Assembly (NCBI RefSeq): GCF_900021165.1
Contig: NZ_FCOQ01000034.1
Coordinates: forward strand, 124,001-188,000
Length of the DNA: 64,000 nt
From: Paenibacillus phocaeensis
GTDB lineage: Bacteria; Bacillota; Bacilli; Paenibacillales; Paenibacillaceae
Direction: 5' to 3'
The notes under the pieces were generated by a model. It was not told the DNA's origin, ran no database searches, and saw only the letters and a list, made by a program, of their open reading frames with translations. Below are positions 16,726 to 24,917 of this stretch, one piece after another. Both the position numbers and the translations under genes were made by a program. Within the stretch, counting starts at the first letter, position 1. Every line of letters starts with the position of its first letter.

Positions 16726-16755
16726 GTTTAAACAGAACATACGTTCCGTTTAAAC
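16726..16755. promoter_or_regulatory. LexA/DinR box inside a GTTTAAAC palindrome
   Basis: GAACATACGTTC at 16735-16746 is a perfect Bacillus-type SOS box core (GAAC-N4-GTTC). It is flanked symmetrically by GTTTAAAC at 16726-16733 and 16748-16755, so the whole 30 bp is a nested palindrome. It lies 53 bp upstream of the immA start. It suggests direct repression of the immA-recombinase unit by LexA and induction by DNA damage. The outer palindrome may bind a second regulator. Confidence 0.8.
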
Positions 16756-16807
16756 GTGTTTTCAAAGCTTAGAACACCATAATCACCAAGAAAAAGGACG
16801 ATGTTTC

Positions 16808-17287
16808 ATGAACTTAAACTTAGAGCAGCAAGTGAATAAACTCTTGAATTATCTCAATATCCACTACCCACACGAAATCGACATCGAAGCCATCGCTTAT
16901 GCTTGTAAAGCCGAAGTCTTTCCAACTTCAATCCGCAGTCATTGTATCGCCCATCCCACAAAAATAGGATGGAGCGGTTTATATATCAACGATCAGTTAT
17001 CTCTGCCTGAATGGCGACAGACCGTAGCCCATGAGTTGTGTCATCATGTTCTACATGTAGCCTCCCACTTAGAAATATCGAACTTACATATCCAGCGCCA
17101 CGAAATACAAGCAGCACATTTCGCAGAGTATCTGCTTGTACCCCTTCACATGATCAATCATGACGATATTGCACACATCAATTACCTTGATGAAGGTATT
17201 CGCTGGATTGCTGAAGAATTTGTCGTTCCACTCGACTTAGCCAAAAATAGATGGGAAGCCTGGAATGCACAAAACATTAATGTTTAA
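16808..17287 (+). CDS. immA: ImmA/IrrE-family metalloprotease
   Basis: The 159-residue protein has the zinc-protease motif HELCH (residues 75-79) and a downstream EIQAAHFAEYLLVP helix that supplies the third ligand, as in the ImmA/IrrE (M78) family. ImmA cleaves the ImmR repressor on SOS or peptide signalling to release the mobile element. It is preceded by AAAAAGGA and followed 15 bp later by the recombinase gene, so both are probably expressed from the SOS-box promoter. Confidence 0.9.
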   Translation: MNLNLEQQVNKLLNYLNIHYPHEIDIEAIAYACKAEVFPTSIRSHCIAHPTKIGWSGLYINDQLSLPEWRQTVAHELCHHVLHVASHLEISNLHIQRHEIQAAHFAEYLLVPLHMINHDDIAHINYLDEGIRWIAEEFVVPLDLAKNRWEAWNAQNINV

Positions 17288-17302
17288 GGAAGCGATGTAT
17301 AA

Positions 17303-18784
17303 ATGCGTGTTGCTATCTATATTCGTGTATCAACAGACATGCAAGCAGAAGAAGGTTTTAGCATTGAGGGGCAACGTAGTCGTTTAATCAGCTTTGCAGA
17401 ATCACAGGATTGGGTCATACACGACTTTTACGTTGATGATGGCTATTCAGCAAAAGACTTAAAACGCCCAGATATGCAGCGTATGTTGGAAGATATGGAG
17501 AAGAAACTGTTTGATGTTGTTCTCGTTTACAAACTCGACCGCCTTACTCGTTCCGTAGGCGACCTACACTCCCTACTTAAAACATTTGATCTTTATGGCG
17601 TGAAGTTTAAGAGCGCTACAGAGATTTTTGAGACGACGACAGCAATGGGGAGGTTCTTTATCACCCTTGTCGGTGCAATGGCTGAGTGGGAGCGTGGGAC
17701 GATCTCAGAGCGTGTACGCTTCGGAGTCGAGCAAATGGTTGCGGAGGGGCGACGTCCAGGTGGCGTAGTGCCCTATGGATACACGCAGGACGAGCAACTC
17801 ATTCCTGAAGAGGCTGCACTGATTCGTGAAGTCAGAGATTTGTATATGAGTGGTAAAGGTTATAAATCTGTGGCTATGATTATGAATCGCTCGGGTAAGC
17901 TTCGAAGAGGGCGAGAGTGGACTGATGCTACCGTTGCCTACACATTAGAGAACCCATATTACGCAGGTATCATTAGGATTGGTTCAAAGACCCCTGCTGG
18001 TACATACGTTAACAGCAAACGAGATGAGAGGGTAAAGTGCGTATATGGTAAAGGATCACATGAACCTATTTTTACTCAAGAGGAGTATGAAGAACTCAAG
18101 AAATACATGAAACGGAAATCTCAAGGCGGATTCAGCAAAGTTGGTGAATACTGGTTTAGTGGCGTTTTACGTTGTGGTCGTTGTGGAGCAGCTATGTTTG
18201 GACGATTGACAACAAAAAGAACAACAACCAAAGGGATTGTCCGTACTCAATACTATATTTGCTCTAACCGTCATCACAGTAAGACGTGTGATCTCCCTAT
18301 CTTTCGCCAGACACACATCGAACATTTGGTGTTCCAGTACATTAATCAAATTCAAGAAGATATGGAAAAACTTAATGAAGAGGCTATGAAAATATTTGCT
18401 GATGAAGGAAAAAAGAAAAGTGCAATCGACAGCGCCAAACGCGAGCTTTCAAAGGTAGCTGAACGTAGGGAAAAGTGGCAGTACATGTTTGTTGAAGGCT
18501 TGATTGGGAAGCAGGAAATCCGTAAGAGAATGGCTGAAGAGGATAAGCGTGAGAAGGAGATTCGCCAACGGATTGCACAAGAACAAAAGGCTTTTTCTGG
18601 CATACCTCGAATTGAAGAACTGGTTGGACTAGCAGAAGGCTGGGCGTATTTCGATGATCAAGAGAAAAAAGAAATTATTCATACTGTCTTTGATAAGATT
18701 GTAGTAAACACCGACTTACGAAAAATTAAAGGTGTGAAAAACAAGTTTTTTGATGCTTACATCCAAGAGATCTCGTTCAACTAA
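17303..18784 (+). CDS. Large serine recombinase (ICE integrase)
   Basis: The 493-residue protein has the resolvase/invertase catalytic domain (MRVAIYIRVSTDMQ, catalytic Ser10; YKLDRLTRS; ERGTISERVRFG). The recombinase DNA-binding domain follows (about 155-265, GGVVPYGYTQDE), then a zinc-ribbon (LRCGRCGAAMFG, then YYICSNRHHSKTC) and a long coiled coil (about 350-430) that controls synapsis direction. This family integrates phages and ICEs at one attB site. The gene ends about 40 bp from the point where the host cpaF frame is broken, the usual integrase-next-to-att layout. Confidence 0.95.
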   Translation: MRVAIYIRVSTDMQAEEGFSIEGQRSRLISFAESQDWVIHDFYVDDGYSAKDLKRPDMQRMLEDMEKKLFDVVLVYKLDRLTRSVGDLHSLLKTFDLYGVKFKSATEIFETTTAMGRFFITLVGAMAEWERGTISERVRFGVEQMVAEGRRPGGVVPYGYTQDEQLIPEEAALIREVRDLYMSGKGYKSVAMIMNRSGKLRRGREWTDATVAYTLENPYYAGIIRIGSKTPAGTYVNSKRDERVKCVYGKGSHEPIFTQEEYEELKKYMKRKSQGGFSKVGEYWFSGVLRCGRCGAAMFGRLTTKRTTTKGIVRTQYYICSNRHHSKTCDLPIFRQTHIEHLVFQYINQIQEDMEKLNEEAMKIFADEGKKKSAIDSAKRELSKVAERREKWQYMFVEGLIGKQEIRKRMAEEDKREKEIRQRIAQEQKAFSGIPRIEELVGLAEGWAYFDDQEKKEIIHTVFDKIVVNTDLRKIKGVKNKFFDAYIQEISFN

Positions 18785-18836
18785 CGACTCCATGTCTAAT
18801 TCACTACCACAATACCCACGATGGACTGCCGTCATG
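18785..18836. other. ICE/chromosome junction (att site) inside cpaF
   Basis: Reading cpaF leftward, the codons for NTGHDGS are normal. The next codons give PSWVLW and a stop instead of the family's LSTGHANS. The change occurs at about 18823, so the crossover lies in or beside GACTGCCGTCATGG (18824-18837). The other half of the site and the cpaF 3' part must lie left of this window. Confidence 0.8.
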
Positions 18837-19706
18837 GCCGGTATTCATCGCCTGCAGCATATCCAGCGCTTCTGCCCCCCGCACCTCCCCGACAACAATC
18901 CGATTGGGCCGCATCCGCAACGAGGATCGGATCAGGTCGCGCACGGTAATTTCGCCCTTCCCTTCCGTATTGGCATTCCGGGTTTCCAGCGACACCAGAT
19001 TAGGCACCGTGACGATCTGCAGCTCGGCCGAATCCTCAATCGTGATCACCCTCTCGTCGGGGGGAATGAACTGGGATAAGGCGTTCAGGAACGTTGTTTT
19101 CCCCGAGCCCGTCCCGCCGCTGATAAAGATGTTGTATTTGCTCCGCACCAGCCGTTGCAGCAAATCTGCCGCTTCCTCGCTGATGGAGCCGATCGCTACC
19201 AGTTGCTCCATCGTCAGCGGACGTTCCGGAAATTTGCGGATCGTTATCGTCGGTCCCTTCAAAGCGATGGGAGGCAATACGATATTAACCCGCGAGCCGT
19301 CCCGAAGCCGGGCGTCCACGATGGGCGACGATTCGTTCACCACCCGGTTCACGCCGGACACGATCGATTGGATGATATCCTCCAGGCGTTCCCGGGATTC
19401 GAAGCGAACGGGCATTTGCTGAACCTGACCTTCTCGTTCGACAAAAACCTCCTCATGGCTGTTGATCATAATTTCCGTCACACTGCGGTCCTCCACGAGC
19501 GGTTGAAGCACATCCAGCCCGCGAAACGAATCGTACAGCCTGCGCACCCATCTGCGCTTCTCGGCTGCGGTTGCCTCGCGCAACCGCCGGTCCTCCAGCA
19601 CGCGCCGCTCGATATACTCCAGCAGCTGGTCATCGTTCAGAACGGAGGTGACATCCAGTCCCTGACGAATTTCACTGCGCAGCGCTGCAAAGTCCGCTTC
19701 CTCCAT
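18804..19706 (-). pseudogene. cpaF: cpaF/tadA pilus ATPase, 5' part only, cut by the ICE
   Basis: The 300 codons encode a secretion ATPase of the Tad/Flp pilus family: an N-terminal helical domain, P-loop SGGTGSGKTT near 196-205, the Asp-box VITIEDSAEL (220-229) and Walker B NRIVVGEVRG (268-277). The His-box is reached only as GHDGS (290-294), after which six foreign codons and a stop follow. The family continues for about 100 more residues including the rest of the His-box, so the protein is presumably inactive while the ICE is integrated. It follows cpaE with a 3-bp gap. Confidence 0.92.
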
Positions 19707-19709
19707 CTC

Positions 19710-20852
19710 TTATCCCTCCATCGCCAGGGGAACCATCTCCTCGCCCTGAAGCTCTCGGCAGAGCCGAATGATATCGCGTTGGTAAAGCGGGGAATGCAGC
19801 AATTCCCCGTGTCGGCTGCCCTGGCTCCAGGCTGGAATATAAGATAACGTTGCCTGCAGCTTCAGCTCCGGCCTCGGTAAATCCGCCGACCGCTTGCCGG
19901 TGTACCGATTAAGCGCAAATCGGGACTTCCCGAGAAGCAAGCGGTAAACCTCGGGACGGGTGCGCTCCAGATGTGTCAGCCAACCCCCGGTCTTGCGCAT
20001 CACCCCCCAGTCATCCGTGAGGATCCAGACAATGCGGTCCGCCCGCTCCATCACCGCTTCCGTCCGGCCATCCGGAAAGGAGTCCATATCAACGATCACC
20101 GCATCGTACAGTCCGCTGCCGGCGATATAGTCGAGTAACTCCGCCGTATCCTTGCGCTCCATCTCCAACAGCTCGTTGAGATTATCCGGAGGAACTAGCG
20201 TATCCCCTTGTAAGACCGGATGCCGGTAAGCATATGCGGAAATCGGAAACCGGGGCGGTTCCCGCCGATCATCCGCTGCCTTCAAGTCATACAGCAGCCG
20301 GGCCAGCCCCGACTGCCCCTCCCTTAATCCCTGCCCGGCAGATGGCAGTTCGCTGCTGATCGTCTCGAGGTTAAGGTAAAACACCTTCCCCCCTTCCGTT
20401 GCCAGCTGCCGGGCTAAATGGAGGGCAACCGTCGTCTTGCCGCAGCCTCCAACGCTGGAATAAACCCCGATGACCCGCGACTGCCCCCCAGGCCGCACCG
20501 TCTTCCCCATCCCTCCCCGAACGAGCTCGATCACCGCAGAGAGCAACTGATGCAGCGGCTGGTACTTCCCCACAGTCAGGCCGCCGGAATCCTGCGTTTC
20601 CCCGCCCTCCCCCAGCTTGATGAAGCAAAGTCCCGGCTGCTTCAAGGAATCCACCGTCTCAAGAAATGCCGGGTCACCCAATACCGCGTCAATCTCCCCG
20701 CCGGATTCCTGTACATATTGAGCCAAAGCCTCCTTCCGCCTGAACGCCGTCACCGTCACACGCCGGTCAAACTCGCTTGCATGCACATAGCGCAAAAAGG
20801 GGGCGATATACTCCTCCTCCTGCACGGCCAACACCAATTTGATCGGAACCAC
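19710..20852 (-). CDS. cpaE: CpaE/TadZ-like pilus assembly ATPase
   Basis: A GTG start behind GGAGGGCGGATC is chosen (VPIKLVLAVQEEEYI); upstream in-frame sequence is leader and IS DNA. This gives 380 residues. An N-terminal receiver-like domain (about 1-120) contains IDAVLGDPAFL. A MinD/ParA-like ATPase domain follows with the deviant P-loop SSVGGCGKTTVALHLARQ, then AVIVDMDSFPDGR. TadZ/CpaE localises the pilus machine at the cell pole. It is the gene before cpaF, as in Tad loci. Its leader has a terminator-like structure, and an IS lies 155 bp upstream, which may disturb its promoter. Confidence 0.85.
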   Translation of the reverse strand: MVPIKLVLAVQEEEYIAPFLRYVHASEFDRRVTVTAFRRKEALAQYVQESGGEIDAVLGDPAFLETVDSLKQPGLCFIKLGEGGETQDSGGLTVGKYQPLHQLLSAVIELVRGGMGKTVRPGGQSRVIGVYSSVGGCGKTTVALHLARQLATEGGKVFYLNLETISSELPSAGQGLREGQSGLARLLYDLKAADDRREPPRFPISAYAYRHPVLQGDTLVPPDNLNELLEMERKDTAELLDYIAGSGLYDAVIVDMDSFPDGRTEAVMERADRIVWILTDDWGVMRKTGGWLTHLERTRPEVYRLLLGKSRFALNRYTGKRSADLPRPELKLQATLSYIPAWSQGSRHGELLHSPLYQRDIIRLCRELQGEEMVPLAMEG

Positions 20853-20881
20853 GATCCGCCCTCCTTCTAGGGAACGAAAAC

Positions 20882-20930
20882 AAAAAAACACCGCCCAAAA
20901 CCCGACATATAGTCGGATCATGGACGGTGC
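20882..20930 (-). terminator. Terminator/attenuator-like hairpin in the cpaE leader
   Basis: Read leftward, CACCGTCC and GGGCGGTG form an 8-bp stem that encloses a second hairpin CCGAC/GTCGG, followed by TTTTTTTGTTTT. An outer GGGAACG/CGTTCCC pairing can also form. It lies only about 30 bp before the cpaE start, so it either ends an upstream transcript or attenuates the pilus genes. Confidence 0.65.
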
Positions 20931-20989
20931 TACCGTTCCCGTATTCCTGAAATTTACAGTTAGAATATCACAGTTTTGGATATTGGGCA

Positions 20990-22496
20990 AGCCCTGTTTC
21001 TCGGCCTGTTGTTCTTCTGTGATAATGTCACCCTGTAACTGTTCTGAGATAATCACTATGGGACAGGAGACATTAACATTGACTAGAGCAGAATTAAAGA
21101 AGGTAGTTGTGGTGGAAAAAATCCTTGGGGGACATATGACGAATAAGGAAGGAGCAGCAGCCCTAGGGCTGACTGAACGGCAGGTGATTCGATTAAAGAA
21201 GAAGTATATCGCTGAGGGAGGAGCGCAAGGATTGGTTCATAAGAACCGGGGAAGGAAACCGATTCATGCCTTAGACAATGAACGAAAGAAACAGGTGACG
21301 GAATTATATCAGAAGAAGTATTACGGGAGTAATCATTGTCATTATGCCGAGTTATTGGAGGAACATGAAGGGATCCAATTGAGTGCTTCGAGTGTAAGAA
21401 GAATCCTCATGGATCAGGGAATCAAGCAGGCTAAACAAAGACGGCGTACAAAGGCTCATCAACCCCGTCTACGTAAAGCTCAGGCAGGCATGCTGTGGCA
21501 GATTGATGCGACTCCTTATGCTTGGCTTGAAGACCGAGCCCCTGCCTTTGCGCTGCACGCTGCCATTGACAATGCGACAGGAATTGTTGTTGGCGCTATG
21601 TTCCACAAGAACGAATGTCGCGAAGGTTACTCTCTTGTGATGCAGCAAGGCATCCAGAACTACGGCGTGCCGCTGGGTCTGTACAGTGATCGGCATACCA
21701 TCTTCAGATCCCCTAACGAGAAACTTACGATAGAGCAGGAACTTGCAGGTGTGTCCAAGCCCCTCTCCAACTTTGGTAAGGCTATGTCAGACCTACATAT
21801 CGAGCATATTCAGGCCGTTACACCTCAAGCGAAAGGACGTATAGAAAGACTCTGGAAAACGTTCCAGGATCGTCTGGTGATTGAACTGCGACTCCTGGGT
21901 GTAAAGTCGATGGATGAAGCAAATAGCGAGCTTCCCCTTTTACTTGACAAGCACAACAAAAAGTTTGCTGTCTTGCCGACAGAGGCTCAATCCGCTTATA
22001 TCCCGGCGGATCCTTCCGTCAATCTTGAGCATATCTTTACCATTCGTGAACACCGCCAGATGGGTACCGGCAATACACTTTCGTACAACGGAAAGATCTA
22101 TACCCTCGCAAAACCCGGTCCACTCCGACTCGATGCAAAATCCACTGTCGAAGTGCGTGAGACTTTAAATGGCGAGTTGCTGTTGTGGTACCAAGAGCAA
22201 GCCTTGCCCTTGAAAGTGACAGAAAAGCCTGGGCGAAAGGCTGAAGAGACAAAAAGGGCGAGTTCTGCGCAGCCCCGCAAACCCGCCCAAAACCATCCGT
22301 GGAAATCCACGTATGGCAGAAACCAAACAAAGCGTACCACAAAACAAAGCTCATTCCAAGATGCTATGTATTCGCAGCATAATAGCTATTCGGAGGTCTC
22401 CTGGTAGACAGGAGACTCCGACAAATAAAGTGACATTTTCATAGCACAGTTAAGATGACATTTTCACAGACGATTGACAGCCCTGTTTCTCGGCCT
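20990..22496 (+). mobile_element. IS1202-like (ISNCY) insertion sequence with 18-bp target duplication
   Basis: The same 18 bases (AGCCCTGTTTCTCGGCCT) occur at 20990-21007 and 22479-22496 and bracket a 1471-bp element (21008-22478). Its ends are inverted repeats sharing TCTGTGA-AATGTCA, with a second related repeat inside each end. Long target duplications are known for the IS1202 group. One transposase gene fills the element. Confidence 0.85.
21058..22407 (+). CDS. IS1202-like DDE transposase
   Basis: The ATG of MGQETLTLTRAEL starts inside the left end; this gives 449 residues. Two N-terminal helix-turn-helix parts (MTNKEGAAALGLTERQVIRL and ASSVRRILMDQGI) precede an integrase-type core with candidate DDE residues in WQIDATPYAWL, GLYSDRHTIF and GRIERLWKTFQ. 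The C-terminus is basic (GRKAEETKRASS and later KR-rich). It appears intact, so the element may be active. Confidence 0.88.
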   Translation: MGQETLTLTRAELKKVVVVEKILGGHMTNKEGAAALGLTERQVIRLKKKYIAEGGAQGLVHKNRGRKPIHALDNERKKQVTELYQKKYYGSNHCHYAELLEEHEGIQLSASSVRRILMDQGIKQAKQRRRTKAHQPRLRKAQAGMLWQIDATPYAWLEDRAPAFALHAAIDNATGIVVGAMFHKNECREGYSLVMQQGIQNYGVPLGLYSDRHTIFRSPNEKLTIEQELAGVSKPLSNFGKAMSDLHIEHIQAVTPQAKGRIERLWKTFQDRLVIELRLLGVKSMDEANSELPLLLDKHNKKFAVLPTEAQSAYIPADPSVNLEHIFTIREHRQMGTGNTLSYNGKIYTLAKPGPLRLDAKSTVEVRETLNGELLLWYQEQALPLKVTEKPGRKAEETKRASSAQPRKPAQNHPWKSTYGRNQTKRTTKQSSFQDAMYSQHNSYSEVSW

Positions 22497-22704
22497 CATA
22501 CATTCTCATTTAGATTAATGAATTTTTCGTATAAATTCGTGTTCTACCCATCACATTTTGTAGGTGAAATAATCCTATATTACCTAATTCTCGATTTTCT
22601 TAAATTCCCTCCTGAAATATATAAAGCCGACCTACTCTCTATGTCAACTGGTCGTCACCAGATTTTTCGTTCACGATAACGATCGCGGCAAGTAGCCACT
22701 CGTT

Positions 22705-22965
22705 GCGGACAATTTGCAGATAATTCCTGACAATATTAATGGTCGGGCTATTTATCTCAACAAATACTTTACCTTTCCATCTTCCTTATCGGGGAAGCGT
22801 ATTAGCGAAGATAAATAAAGGTCAATCATGGTGATATCTGACCATAATCGACCTGTCTAGCATAACGGAATACCGTTATATAGGGTATAAAAGTAAAGCA
22901 TTTGATGTGCGTACAGAGAGTTTGAGAAATCTTTATACAGGTATTTACTTTACATAATCTATCAC
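22705..22965. repeat. Solo, degenerate copy of the Rep-element leader (copy 4)
   Basis: Similar to parts of the leaders at 29849, 31988 and 39640: TTCCTGACAATATT near 22725, the AGGTCAATCATGGT...ACCATAATCGACCT hairpin at 22819-22854, AACGGAATACCGTT near 22863 and GGGTATAAAAGTAAAGCATT after it. No rep gene is attached. The rest of the gene-free stretch 22497-22948 shows nothing else clear. Confidence 0.75.
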
Positions 22966-22976
22966 TAATGTATAAT
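22949..22976 (+). promoter_or_regulatory. Sigma-A-type promoter of the secreted protein gene
   Basis: TTTACA (22949-22954) and a perfect TATAAT (22971-22976) are separated by 16 bases and lie about 40 bp upstream of the start codon. Confidence 0.7.
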
Positions 22977-23016
22977 ATGGAAGAATAATATCATTTTTCC
23001 AAGGAGGATTTTGTAA

Positions 23017-23433
23017 ATGAAACGTCGCCTAAAAACAGCAGTGTTGGTACCTATTATGTTATTATCGATCACCGGTTCCGTTTTTGCTGAAGATGCAGTG
23101 ATTACGAACAATGGTGAAAGAGAATCTCTAAGTCCTAATGTTCGTCTTTCTGCTGGCTTAAAAAATTCTGTAACACCTGAAATTCTACCAAGTGAGTTGA
23201 CCGTAGTTTCTCAAGACTTTGAAGTTCTTAATCAACAAAAGAATGTTACAGTTTCAAGGGACTTTTCAGCAAATGAAACTATTCCCTCATCCATTGTATA
23301 TTCAGAGGATAATGGAAGCCAAGGGAGATGGGGTGGGACCCTTTATAGAACAAATGACCCTGCACCAGTAGCACTCCCTGGAGGAGGGCTTAGAGTTTAC
23401 TACAAAGGTACCGTTTATAAAGATATTGATTAA
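23017..23433 (+). CDS. Small secreted protein of unknown function
   Basis: The 138-residue protein has AAGGAGGA before its ATG and a clear signal peptide (residues 1-24, MKRRLKTAVLVPIMLLSITG, cleavage after VFA). The mature part is polar, with a C-terminal Gly/Tyr-rich stretch (GRWGGTLYRTNDPAP, GGGLRVYYKGTVYKDID). No domain is recognised. It lies next to a solo Rep-element leader and broken IS elements, with its own promoter and a strong hairpin after the stop. It could be a bacteriocin-like or surface protein; there is no direct evidence. Confidence 0.7.
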   Translation: MKRRLKTAVLVPIMLLSITGSVFAEDAVITNNGERESLSPNVRLSAGLKNSVTPEILPSELTVVSQDFEVLNQQKNVTVSRDFSANETIPSSIVYSEDNGSQGRWGGTLYRTNDPAPVALPGGGLRVYYKGTVYKDID

Positions 23434-23438
23434 ACATA

Positions 23439-23467
23439 CAGGCTGTCGAGAAAGTCTCGACAGCCTG
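23439..23467 (+). terminator. Strong hairpin after the secreted protein gene
   Basis: CAGGCTGTCGAGA and TCTCGACAGCCTG are perfect 13-bp arms around a 3-base loop, followed by CTTTATG. It may act as a terminator; the T-run is weak. It may also mark the edge of the neighbouring IS1182 remnant. Confidence 0.6.
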
Positions 23468-23548
23468 CTTTATGTATATTTATTTTAAGACGACACCGCG
23501 TTAATGTTGTATTATACAGGTAACTACTCATGAACGGAAGGTGTTTTG

Positions 23549-24917
23549 GAATGCTGAGATCTGAGAAAAACAACAAAGCTATGAATTCGTATCGATCGAG
23601 GAGTTGGTTCCGCAGGATCACTTGCTCCGGAAAGTGGATAAATATATTAACTTCTCCTTTATTGAAGACAAGGTTCGTCCTCTATATTCCGCAGATAACG
23701 GGCGGCCGGCCATCGATCCAGTTGTTCTGTTTAAAATGAGTTTCCTCGGTTATTTTTACGGCATTCGCTCGGAACGCCAGTTGGAGCGCGAGATTCAAAC
23801 CAATGTCGCTTACCGCTGGTTTTTAAGTCTGGGTCTAACCGACAAAGTCCCGGATCACTCCACCATTAGCTGGAACCGGCATACTCGGTTTAAGGATACC
23901 GACATTTTTCAGGAGATTTTTGACGAAATCGTCCTTCAAGCCATTTCGCACAAAATGGTGGGTGGACGTGTACTCATTACGGATTCGACTCACGTCAAAG
24001 CCAATGCCAACAAACACCACTATACCAAGCAGGAAGTCCTGCAAAACACGAAAGACTACATAGACGAACTCAATGAGGCTGTGGCGGAGGACCGCAAAGC
24101 GCACGGAAAAAAGCTCTAAAAGCACGAGAGGAAGTGAACGAAACCAAGGAAATAAAAGTGAGCACCACCGACCCGGATAGCGACTATATGATTCGCGACG
24201 CAAACCGGAAGGGTTCTTCTATCTCGATCACCGGACGGTGGATCTGAAATACAACCTGATTACCGATGTCCATGTCACGCGGGAAATGTCCATGATTCGG
24301 TTCCGTATTTGTCCCGATTAGACCGCCAAAGAGAACGTTTGGATTCCAGGTTGAAGCTGTAGCCCTGGATTCGGGTTATTTGACAATGCCGATTTGCCGA
24401 GGTTTACAGAAGCGAAAGATTTTCTCCGTTATTGCTCACCGGAGATTTCATCCGAAGTAAGGTTTGTTTGCCAAATGGAAGTTTACTTACAAAGCTGAAA
24501 GTGACTCTTATACCCGCCCGGAAAAACACCAACTGATACCGAACAACCGACCGGAAGGGTTACCGGCAGTATGCGTCAGACCCGACGCATTGCAAGACTT
24601 GCCCGATGCTTGCCGATTGCACTCACTCCAGAAACCACCTGAAGGTACTGACTCGGCATGTCTGGGAAGACTGCAAAGATGAGGTCCGAAACAACCGGCT
24701 AAGCCGAGATGGCAAGCAGCTATACCGAAAACGAAAAGAAACGATTGAGCGAAGCTTCGCGGATTCTAAAGAGCTCCATGGGTTTCGCTATTGCCGTTTG
24801 CGTGGACTCTCAAACGTCAGGGAACAGGCGTTGATGACGGTCGCTGTGCAGAACATGAAGAAGATGGCGATCCACCTGGATCGCCTGGAAAAGGGGTCTG
24901 TCAAGAATTTTGTGTAA
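23549..24917 (+). pseudogene. IS1182-family transposase, multiply frameshifted
   Basis: The intact stretch 23604-24119 reads RPAIDPVVLFKMSFLGYFYG, then GGRVLITDSTHVKANAN with the catalytic Asp, as in IS1182/DUF772 transposases. A frameshift near 23576 separates it from its MLRSEKNNK start. Further shifts between 24119 and 24606 break the middle. The end (YRKRKETIERSFADSKELHG) resumes in another frame. The 3' end is cut by the IS256 element at 24894, and the terminator-like remainder lies beyond it at 26251. It cannot make a working enzyme. Confidence 0.85.

Larger units (their letters stand above)
1..18823. mobile_element. Right-hand part of an ICE inserted in cpaF
   Basis: A leftward block of type IV secretion genes, a replication-like protein, a RecD2-type helicase, a NusG paralogue, an ImmR/ImmA-type switch and a large serine recombinase together form an integrative and conjugative element. 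The right end is placed where the cpaF reading frame stops matching its family, about 40 bp past the recombinase stop codon. The left end, the relaxase and the coupling protein are not in the window. Base composition looks lower in GC than in the flanking pilus genes. The end position is good to about 10 bp. Confidence 0.9.

Noticed and set aside
19155-19847. + strand frame of 230 codons
   Set aside because: Antisense to cpaF and cpaE, whose ATPase motifs are clear.
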